NCBI GenBank assembly: GCA_022793565.1
Contig: JAAWDC010000100.1
Location: 1-7,225, forward strand
DNA from: Bacilli bacterium
GTDB taxonomy: Bacteria; Bacillota_I; Bacilli_A; RF39; UBA660
Length of the DNA stretch: 7,225 nt
Direction of reading: 5' to 3'
The notes under the pieces are model-generated. The model saw nothing but the letters and a program-made list of their open reading frames with translations, did no database searches and had not been told where the DNA came from. Every line of letters starts with the position of its first letter. The stretch's first letter is position 1. Positions 1-6,059 of the stretch are shown here, piece after piece. A program made the translations under genes and the position numbers.

Positions 1-3000
1 AGAAGAAAGAGGTAAAGTTAAAAGACCTTGTCTTTGGTTATTAGGATCATCAAATTCTCCAATAATAGGATTAAGAACAAAACTCTGTTTTTGATATCCA
101 TATTTTTTCTTTAAATCTCCCAAATAGATAACATCTGGAATCCGATCCAACCACAATTGACGAACATGAACATTCTCTTTTTTAGCAATCCCTATTAAAT
201 ATTTTACAATATTTGGTAACTGTTCCCCCAAGTCAGATACTTTTTCCTGTTTTCTATTATCTGAAATAGTCTTAGTAACGGTTCCAATTCGATCAACAAA
301 CATAATCGAATCATCTACCTTACGTTGTAACTTTTCAGCAGGATAATATTTTGCCCCACACCAAGCAGATTGTCCTAACGCAAAATACTCATTGTATCCA
401 ACTTGTAAATAAAATCGTCCTGTATCCTTAAGCATCGCAGCGTCTGGTCGTTTAATCATATCCATACTATCGGCTCTTTCTTGAACCTTTAAACAAACCT
501 TAAATTTAGCATTAGACCAAATTTGATCATTGACGACTCCACTTGGTTTCTGAGTAGCAAGAATTAAATGAACTCCTAAACTACGACCAATACGCGCTGT
601 TGAAATTAACTGTGCCATAAACTCTGGTTGCTGTTGCTTTAATTCAGCAAACTCATCAGAAATAATGAATAGATGCGACATTGGTTCCTTAACTAATCCC
701 TCACGATATAATCTTTGATATTTATATATATCAATTGTACTCTCATCTAATGCCTCTCTTGCTTCGTTAAACATTCTCTGTCTACGACGGAGTTCACTTT
801 GAATAGAGGCCAAACTACGATTCATTTCAACCGTATCAAGGTTAGTAATGGTTCCTGCTAAATGTGGTAAGCGAACTCCAGTCTCACGATTTTCAAAAGC
901 TCCAGCGAGTCCACCACCTTTATAATCGATCAGTACAAACTGTACTTCATCTGGATGATAATTAATGGCCATCGAAAGAACATAAGTAATAATGAACTCT
1001 GACTTTCCACTACCTGTAGATCCTGCAATCAATCCATGAGGACCATGCTGCTTTTCATGAAGATCCAATCTAAAAAGTTCTCCACCTGCATATACCCCAA
1101 CTGGTGCACTCAAACTTGAAGTTGGATCATTGGTATGCCATTGATTTGCAGAATTCAATTGTTCGACCATTCCTACTCCATACATTTCTAAAAATGTAAG
1201 CATACTAGGCAAAATAGTATTCTCATCCTCTGCCATAATAGGAATATTGGCAAGCTTCATACTACAACGCTCCAAAGAAAGTGCAGCATGGTGATCGATC
1301 GTAAAAGTCTTTTGTTTGGTTGAAATTAATTCATTTTCCACAAGACCAGACGTCTTTTCCAAAATATCTAAGAATGTTTCACATTCCTTAGGTAATTGAG
1401 AAATCAAATCCGTTAACATCATCAAAGAAAATCCCAAATTAACAGAAGCATTTAAAATCTCTCGTATAATTCCCAAATTCTTTACTGATTTATAACTGTC
1501 TGTAATAATCAAATAGTATGGTGCAAAATTACGATAATCCGTTTTATTATTGTCATGATCTGAAATAGTCGTTTTTCTCTCTTCAATCACAGACTGTAAA
1601 TAAGCATCAATAGATTTCATTTCCTCAGTATTAGTCGCAAAAAAATGAATTGTTTTTTGATTATCCCAACAATGAGGAAGTACTTTGGCATAGCTGTATG
1701 CTTCTTCTTCAGCATTATCTAATAAAAAGACAATTTTCAAATTCGTATACCCGTGAAAAGTAATCAACTGTAAAATCAGATTAGACATAAAAATATCACG
1801 TTCAGATAAAAGTCCCATAACTGCTACAATATTTTTTTGAGTTAAACTCATACCAACAGGAACATTAACCAACTCTCTTGACTTATAAACAACCTTATCC
1901 ACTTCTGCCATAAGATTATCCTCATCTAAAGTAAACCCTTGTTCTGGAGCTTTCACAGCAATTTCAGCAGGAACAATTCCAAGTCCTAAACGAATAGAAA
2001 GAAAATCATTATCTTCTGTTCTTCTCTCCCATAGAACCCGTTTCCGATTCATAATAATATTTTCACAAACGTCTAATGGCAAATAAATTTCATTTAAAAT
2101 CTGCGTTTGTTTTTTCATCTCACCATCAATCTGTTGTTCAATATTATACAAATATTTTCGATATTTACTCTGACGAAGTTTCTCTCGCTTTTCTTTTTGC
2201 TTTCTCGTATACCTTCTAGAAAGTATTGGCAATAATATAGTACCAAACATCATTGTAAAACACATAATAAGAGAAGGAATCGCTGTTGCCTTACTACGAG
2301 TACCATCCATCAATCCCATAATTGCTGTAAATCCAGACATAATAGAAGTACACGCCATCGTAAGCATAGGACCTACGGTAAAAATCCATGGTGCCTTTGC
2401 TTGATCCTGTCTACTTGGAGGTGCATCAATCTTAATTTCTTTTTTCTCAATAGAACTACGAAGTCGAGGAGATTGATAAAAATAATCCTCTTCTGTATAA
2501 AGTTCAAGTTCTGATAAATCAATAAACTCTCCCTCTTCCAATACATTCGCTGGTTCTACCTGACGCAACTTTAAAGAACTCTCTTGGATTACATATTGAT
2601 GCTTTGGATTCTCAATCGCCAAAAAAGACTTCATATAAATTAATTTTAATCCATAAATAAAAATAATATCCCCAATATTTAAACGATAACTAGTATTCAA
2701 AATACTCTTATTATTCACATAAACACCATTTCCAGTAGACTGAAGTAGAAGAGTATCTCCCTCTGGAAGAAAACGAGCATGAGTACCACGAACCAGAGGA
2801 TTTTTCATAATAATACTATTGGTATCTGCTTGTCCAATCGTAATTTGACTCATCGAAACAATATCAAAATTTTCTAAACAGTTATCACAAAAAGAAGAGA
2901 CATATAATATAATTCTCTCATCTGCTAAATTTAAAAAATATAATTCCCCATTTTGTAGTATAACTTCATCAAAAGATTCTGTTCCCTCTACATTGATAAT

Positions 3001-3171
3001 AGAAACATCTTTATTCTTTCTCATAACCCAATATTGATCTTTGGCAATAACGTTTACTAGTTCTTTTGACTTTCCTTTTTTATCCGTATAAAATACCCAG
3101 TAATTTCCATCAACCAATTCAGGTAAAATAAAGTGTTCCAACTTACTTTCTCTAATAATGGTTATCCTCAT
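1..3171 (-). CDS. essC: EssC, FtsK/SpoIIIE-type ATPase of type VIIb secretion (N-terminal 1057 residues, cut by the left edge)
   Basis: EssC is the membrane-bound motor that recognises and drives substrates through the type VIIb secretion system. The frame is open from ATG at 3171 to base 1. The start is fixed by GGGAG seven bases upstream and by an in-frame stop at 3202-3204. Visible parts in order: a cytoplasmic region with an FHA-like fold at about 105-180, preceded by a possible first, degenerate FHA (1-95); two membrane segments (about 264-287 and 298-317); a basic, probably coiled stretch (319-350); a non-catalytic region to about 650; then the first ATPase domain with Walker A GSTGSGKS (717-724, Lys723), DYKGGG (749-754), Walker B FIISDE (Asp839, Glu840), followed by TARIGRSLG and ATQKPSGVV. 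These match Staphylococcus EssC closely, as recalled. The second ATPase domain starts around 1005-1048 and is cut before its Walker A. Full EssC is usually about 1450-1500 residues, so roughly 400 are missing. It has its own promoter, separate from the substrate genes upstream. Confidence 0.96.
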   Translation of the reverse strand, partial: MRITIIRESKLEHFILPELVDGNYWVFYTDKKGKSKELVNVIAKDQYWVMRKNKDVSIINVEGTESFDEVILQNGELYFLNLADERIILYVSSFCDNCLENFDIVSMSQITIGQADTNSIIMKNPLVRGTHARFLPEGDTLLLQSTGNGVYVNNKSILNTSYRLNIGDIIFIYGLKLIYMKSFLAIENPKHQYVIQESSLKLRQVEPANVLEEGEFIDLSELELYTEEDYFYQSPRLRSSIEKKEIKIDAPPSRQDQAKAPWIFTVGPMLTMACTSIMSGFTAIMGLMDGTRSKATAIPSLIMCFTMMFGTILLPILSRRYTRKQKEKREKLRQSKYRKYLYNIEQQIDGEMKKQTQILNEIYLPLDVCENIIMNRKRVLWERRTEDNDFLSIRLGLGIVPAEIAVKAPEQGFTLDEDNLMAEVDKVVYKSRELVNVPVGMSLTQKNIVAVMGLLSERDIFMSNLILQLITFHGYTNLKIVFLLDNAEEEAYSYAKVLPHCWDNQKTIHFFATNTEEMKSIDAYLQSVIEERKTTISDHDNNKTDYRNFAPYYLIITDSYKSVKNLGIIREILNASVNLGFSLMMLTDLISQLPKECETFLDILEKTSGLVENELISTKQKTFTIDHHAALSLERCSMKLANIPIMAEDENTILPSMLTFLEMYGVGMVEQLNSANQWHTNDPTSSLSAPVGVYAGGELFRLDLHEKQHGPHGLIAGSTGSGKSEFIITYVLSMAINYHPDEVQFVLIDYKGGGLAGAFENRETGVRLPHLAGTITNLDTVEMNRSLASIQSELRRRQRMFNEAREALDESTIDIYKYQRLYREGLVKEPMSHLFIISDEFAELKQQQPEFMAQLISTARIGRSLGVHLILATQKPSGVVNDQIWSNAKFKVCLKVQERADSMDMIKRPDAAMLKDTGRFYLQVGYNEYFALGQSAWCGAKYYPAEKLQRKVDDSIMFVDRIGTVTKTISDNRKQEKVSDLGEQLPNIVKYLIGIAKKENVHVRQLWLDRIPDVIYLGDLKKKYGYQKQSFVLNPIIGEFDDPNNQRQGLLTLPLSS

Positions 3172-3178
3172 AGTCCAA

Positions 3179-3183
3179 CTCCC
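3179..3183 (-). promoter_or_regulatory. Ribosome binding site of essC
   Basis: GGGAG on the minus strand lies seven bases before the ATG at 3171, which is ideal spacing. No other start in this frame has such a site nearby, so it settles the essC start. Confidence 0.8.
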
Positions 3184-3200
3184 TATTATCTTATATAAAC

Positions 3201-3228
3201 ATTATATCATAATTCAAGAAATATCCAA
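3201..3228 (-). promoter_or_regulatory. Sigma-A-type promoter of essC
   Basis: On the minus strand there is a perfect -10 box TATAAT (3201-3206) preceded by TGA, giving an extended -10. Sixteen bases further upstream is a weak -35 box TTGGAT (3223-3228). It sits just after a strong terminator and ends about 30 bases before the essC start codon, so essC can be transcribed independently of the substrate genes. The -35 matches consensus at only three positions; the extended -10 may make up for it. Confidence 0.75.
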
Positions 3229-3255
3229 TAAAATTTTAGAGAATTTAACCATATA

Positions 3256-3293
3256 AAAAGAGCTTAAAATATAGAAATATTCTAAGCTCTTTT
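3256..3293 (-). terminator. Rho-independent terminator after the substrate operon
   Basis: The arm 3256-3266 (AAAAGAGCTTA) pairs perfectly with 3283-3293. After one A/C mismatch the stem continues with five more pairs (3268-3272 with 3277-3281), closing on an AGAA loop. On the minus strand the stem runs into TTTTTATAT. It begins one base after the stop codon of the 347-residue gene and would end the operon before essC. The other strand also ends in a T-run, but no plus-strand gene here needs it. Confidence 0.85.
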
Positions 3294-3294
3294 C

Positions 3295-4338
3295 TTATTT
3301 ATTCTCTGATTTAATATTAAGATCAAAATCACTCAAAAGAGAATCTAAATTAGGCTGATTAGATGGTTTTAAGGAAAATTGATCTAATAAAGATTTTGGA
3401 TCTGGTTGAGCATTGGAAGGGGTATTCAATCGTTCTAATAAATTATCCATATTGGAACTAATTTCCGGATCTAATTGATTTAAATTAACATTAGTAGCAC
3501 CTTCTCCAGTACCAACTGTAGCAACAACAGAACTAATTTCAGATTCAGAGACCATATTTTGCACTTCTCTTGGAACACGTGCGATAGCCTCAGATGGAGA
3601 TTGCTGTTTAGCAGAAGAAATCATATTTTGTACTTCTCTTGGAACGTGTGCAGTATCTCCGGACGTAGATTGTGTCATATTAGAAGAAATCTTATTATCA
3701 TAGAGATCTGCTCTAATTTGACCAGTTCCTTGATCAACTGGCATAATATGTCGATCTGGTGGAGTACTTTCTCCTGCAAAACTAGAAGTATTCTGAATTC
3801 CCTCTTTTGTTGTAAATCCAATTGGAACCCCATCTTTTGTAATTACAATACTTCCATCATCTCTAGTAACAAAATCTAAAGATCCTTCTTGTTCAAAAGA
3901 TTTTCTATAAATCTTATCACTACTAATAAAATCCCCGTTCAAAGCACCTTGTGCTGTAGAGGCAATCTTTCCATAATCAATACCTGTTGCACTAATTACA
4001 CCAAGAGATGTAAGACCAGCCAAAGATTCTGCCAAATTGGATTCAATCTTACTATGTATTTCTTCATCTACTTCTGTATAATTCTGTAATACATAGTCAG
4101 ATAAAAATCTAGAAAATCTTAAAATAGCCTCTGTAAATTTTGGTACCATTTGATTTAAATTATCGATTGACTCAAAATAAGTCCCACTAGCAGTAACAGA
4201 CAAAAAATGTCCAGCATCTCTCAAACTAGTAATTGTAGAATAAAGTCCTGTACATATATCATTTAATTCCGTAGATACTTTATTTAACTCTGAACTGTTA
4301 GAAACGATTCCCTCAATACTTAATGTTTTACTATCCAT
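3295..4338 (-). CDS. ESAT-6-like long protein with repeat-bearing tail, putative type VII secretion substrate (347 aa)
   Basis: This protein is a paralogue of the 422-residue product upstream. Residues 1-180 align almost without gaps. They form two helical stretches around an A50-S-G52 turn, the place where WXG100 proteins have WxG. The second helix ends with Y87-TEV-D91, matching the YxxxD type VII secretion motif. A short predicted beta-rich stretch (DDGSxVITKxGVPIGF, about 160-175) closes the shared part. The remaining ~165 residues are rich in Ser, Asn, Gln and Pro, with no recognisable enzyme domain. They hold two AxVPREVQNM repeats (230-239, 253-262) and three 17-residue units starting LL-x-x-(L/F) (299-345). 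There is no signal peptide or membrane segment. The start has AGGTGA six bases upstream, overlapping the stop of the WXG100 gene, so translation is probably coupled. Likely a secreted protein or accessory partner. Its function is unknown to me. Confidence 0.9.
   Translation of the reverse strand: MDSKTLSIEGIVSNSSELNKVSTELNDICTGLYSTITSLRDAGHFLSVTASGTYFESIDNLNQMVPKFTEAILRFSRFLSDYVLQNYTEVDEEIHSKIESNLAESLAGLTSLGVISATGIDYGKIASTAQGALNGDFISSDKIYRKSFEQEGSLDFVTRDDGSIVITKDGVPIGFTTKEGIQNTSSFAGESTPPDRHIMPVDQGTGQIRADLYDNKISSNMTQSTSGDTAHVPREVQNMISSAKQQSPSEAIARVPREVQNMVSESEISSVVATVGTGEGATNVNLNQLDPEISSNMDNLLERLNTPSNAQPDPKSLLDQFSLKPSNQPNLDSLLSDFDLNIKSENK
3304..3444 (-). repeat. Three degenerate 17-residue units in the tail of the 347-aa protein
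   Basis: Counting from residue 299 the tail reads NLLERL, then SLLDQF at 316 and SLLSDF at 333, exactly 17 residues apart. The first two units also share PSN and QP in the linker. The third is shortened by the C-terminus. The conservation is in the protein rather than in the DNA, which suggests an old duplication kept for a short binding motif. Confidence 0.6.
3551..3651 (-). repeat. Two 32-base direct repeats encoding AxVPREVQNM
   Basis: Bases 3551-3582 and 3620-3651 are nearly identical (a few substitutions) and 69 bases, or 23 codons, apart. Each encodes A-(R/H)-VPREVQNM within the 347-aa protein. The high DNA identity points to a recent in-frame tandem duplication. Confidence 0.85.
3799..4338 (-). 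repeat. Duplicated N-terminal module, copy 2 (in the 347-aa gene)
   Basis: This stretch encodes the ~180 residues shared with the 422-aa gene (copy 1 at 5407-5949). Most residues are identical, the DNA is clearly related, and gaps are few. The two copies lie in direct orientation on either side of the WXG100 gene, so they could recombine. Confidence 0.85.
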
Positions 4339-4348
4339 ATCATCTCAC

Positions 4349-4654
4349 CTACTTTACTTCCAGAGATTGAGCTTTCGCTGCACGAGCACTTGCTTCTTCT
4401 GCCTGCAAATTCTTTGTCTTTTGTAATACGTCCATCGCATCTACATAAGTCTCTTTCAATTTTACAATAGATGGTCGATACTCATTGATCTTAGTCACGT
4501 ATGTTTGAGCATCTGTACCAGTCCATACACTCTCTAAGCTAGTAACTATACCATTGATTTTTTCTAATAAACTATCGATTTGACCAGCATCACCATTTAC
4601 TTTTTGTACAGTTGCAGCCATCTCCTCTAATCCAAAACTATAATCTGTATTCAT
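4349..4654 (-). CDS. WXG100 (EsxA-type) small secreted protein (101 aa)
   Basis: This is a typical ESAT-6/WXG100 protein: about 100 residues, two amphipathic helices (roughly 8-40 and 48-85) joined by the W44-T-G46 turn, and an Ala/Glu/Lys-rich C-terminus. There is no signal peptide, as expected for a type VII substrate. Family members form four-helix homo- or heterodimers that are exported by EssC-type motors. None of its four tyrosines (5, 52, 59, 70) has Asp or Glu at +4, so it lacks YxxxD/E, whereas both neighbouring long proteins have it. The gene begins 26 bases after the 422-aa gene, with AGGAG nine bases before ATG. It ends 10 bases before the 347-aa gene, whose ribosome binding site overlaps its TAG stop. 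It is probably a shared dimer partner for the two long proteins, but pairing is inferred, and a homodimer is equally possible from sequence alone. Confidence 0.95.
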   Translation of the reverse strand: MNTDYSFGLEEMAATVQKVNGDAGQIDSLLEKINGIVTSLESVWTGTDAQTYVTKINEYRPSIVKLKETYVDAMDVLQKTKNLQAEEASARAAKAQSLEVK

Positions 4655-4680
4655 ATAAACACACTCCTATCTTCCTAAAA

Positions 4681-5949
4681 TTATAATACATCAGAGAAAC
4701 GGTTGTATTCCCCATTTCCAGAATAATAATAAACATTTCCCTCTAGATTTCGAACTCCACCTAAAGCATCATTAACTACTTCTTTTACTTGACTAATTTT
4801 TTCCTGTCCCCAAGAAGTACTGGCATAGCGACCATCATTAGCAGCTACTGCACCACCTGCATAGGTTTTCCCACTTTCTACATAACTACGATAGGATTCA
4901 CCCCAAGGAAAGTACCCACGCTCTAACACTTCACTAACAGAACCTCCAAAACCACCAGCTTCTAAACGATTTAAAACCGTAGTCGTAACTCCTAGCATGT
5001 CGTCCTTAGAATTTCCTGATTCTCCCGCAACTTGTGCGCAAAGTAAATTATAATCACTCTCAGAGATAGTCCCTGGTTGTTTTCTATACTCAGTATCTGG
5101 AACAATTGTATAGGATTGATGTCCTGTCGTAATTGTACCTGAAGATTGCTTAATTCCACTACTTGCTTGACTTTTTGTATGAACAGCCCCTGTATACCCA
5201 GCAGAAACTTCAGAAGAAGAAATTCCCTGTTCAATTGTAGGTGCAGAGTTTGAAGTATTAGGTACAGAAACCGATTCAGTTCCCGTTGCCGCTTGGACAA
5301 TTTCATCCTGAGAAGCACTAGTTGTTAAATTTTCAACTCCTGTAGAAAGAGAACTAGCAAGTCCTCCTGCACCAACTGCTGAGGCAGCTCCAATCCCCAT
5401 ATTAATACCATCTTGTGTAGTAAATCCAATCGGAACTCCATTTTTAGTAATTACCACGCTTCCATCATCACGAGTAACAAACTCTAATTCACCCTCAAAA
5501 GACTCTTTATGAACCTTACTATCATCTATAAAATTCCCTTCCAAAGCTCCCTGTGCTGTAGATGCAATTTTTGTATAATCTACACTAGCTCCTGTACCTG
5601 ATCCAAGTGCCAAAGAATTTAGTTTTGCCAAAGAATCCGATAAATTAGTTTCAACTTTACTACGGATTTCTTCATCCATTTCGGTATAATTCTGCAATAC
5701 ATAATCAGATAAAAACTTTGAAAACTTTAAAATTGCTTCTGTAAATTTTGGTACCATCTGATTTAAATTATCAATTGATTCAAAATAAGTACCACTCGCT
5801 GTTACAGAAATAAACTGTCCATTATCTCTTAATGTTGTAATTGTAGAATAAAGACCAGAACAAATATCATTAAGATCTGTAGACACCCGATTAAGTTCTG
5901 AACTATTTGAAATAAGTCCTTCAATATCTAATGTTTTTTGACCATCCAT
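4681..5949 (-). CDS. ESAT-6-like long protein with C-terminal SleB/CwlJ-type cell-wall hydrolase domain (422 aa)
   Basis: Residues 1-180 form the same module as in the 347-aa protein: a helical pair around A51-S-G53 (AxG in place of WxG), Y88-TEM-D92 (YxxxD), and a beta-like DDGSxVITKxGVPIGF stretch (161-176). A Gly/Ala/Ser/Thr-rich linker follows (about 185-295). Residues 298-422 resemble the Hydrolase_2 (SleB/CwlJ) family: LLCAQVAGESG with Glu310 as likely catalytic acid, VLNRLE (325-330), a YFPWGESY stretch (346-353), an ALGGV helix end, and NVYYYSGNGEYNRFSD near the end, like the family's closing strand. This family cleaves peptidoglycan glycan strands. There is no N-terminal signal peptide, so export by the type VII system is the natural route. 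AGGAG lies eight bases before ATG. It could open the wall for the secretion machine, as the CHAP protein EssH is thought to do in Staphylococcus, or act as an antibacterial effector. No immunity gene is adjacent. Confidence 0.88.
   Translation of the reverse strand: MDGQKTLDIEGLISNSSELNRVSTDLNDICSGLYSTITTLRDNGQFISVTASGTYFESIDNLNQMVPKFTEAILKFSKFLSDYVLQNYTEMDEEIRSKVETNLSDSLAKLNSLALGSGTGASVDYTKIASTAQGALEGNFIDDSKVHKESFEGELEFVTRDDGSVVITKNGVPIGFTTQDGINMGIGAASAVGAGGLASSLSTGVENLTTSASQDEIVQAATGTESVSVPNTSNSAPTIEQGISSSEVSAGYTGAVHTKSQASSGIKQSSGTITTGHQSYTIVPDTEYRKQPGTISESDYNLLCAQVAGESGNSKDDMLGVTTTVLNRLEAGGFGGSVSEVLERGYFPWGESYRSYVESGKTYAGGAVAANDGRYASTSWGQEKISQVKEVVNDALGGVRNLEGNVYYYSGNGEYNRFSDVL
5407..5949 (-). 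repeat. Duplicated N-terminal module, copy 1 (in the 422-aa gene)
   Basis: Partner of the copy at 3799-4338. Similarity ends abruptly just after residue 180, where this gene continues into the linker and hydrolase domain and the other into the repeat tail. The sharp boundary marks a reusable N-terminal unit. Confidence 0.85.
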
Positions 5950-6059
5950 TTTAAACTCTCCTATCTAATAATAAACTCTCATATCATTTATTCTATACAG
6001 GTTAAGGATATCATAGAAACAAAAAATATGCAAAAAGAATTACAAGATTTGTCACATAA
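5950..6059 (-). promoter_or_regulatory. Leader of the substrate operon with weak promoter candidates
   Basis: This 110-base gap is the widest upstream of the substrate genes and the likely promoter site. On the minus strand, TATAGA (5992-5997) has TTGTTT (6017-6022) at a long 19-base spacing. Alternatives are TATGAT (6010-6015) without a good -35, or TATCCT (6005-6010) with TTGCAT (6028-6033) at 17. None is convincing. The octamer GAGAGTTT occurs twice, 20 bases apart (5953-5960, 5973-5980). The copy nearer the gene overlaps its ribosome binding site. No strong terminator separates the upstream gene, so read-through is possible. Confidence 0.35.

Noticed and set aside
3559..4089. Two plus-strand open frames (106 and 66 codons)
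   Set aside because: They lie antisense within the 347-aa gene, have Cys/Ser/Ile-rich composition unlike real proteins here and no good ribosome binding sites, and the minus-strand frame has a paralogue supporting it.
4349..4654. YxxxD/E motif in the WXG100 protein
   Set aside because: I checked every tyrosine (5, 52, 59, 70) and none has Asp or Glu four residues later.
4992..5318. Minus-strand 108-codon frame inside the 422-aa gene
   Set aside because: It overlaps the linker and hydrolase-coding region in another frame, is Leu/Gln/Arg-rich from frame-shifted Ser/Thr codons, and has no domain or ribosome binding site support.
6042..6052. Small inverted repeat ACAA-GAT-TTGT after the zinc-ribbon gene, followed by a T-rich stretch on the minus strand
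   Set aside because: A four-pair AT-rich stem with a three-base loop is too weak to call a terminator. Read-through into the substrate operon stays possible.
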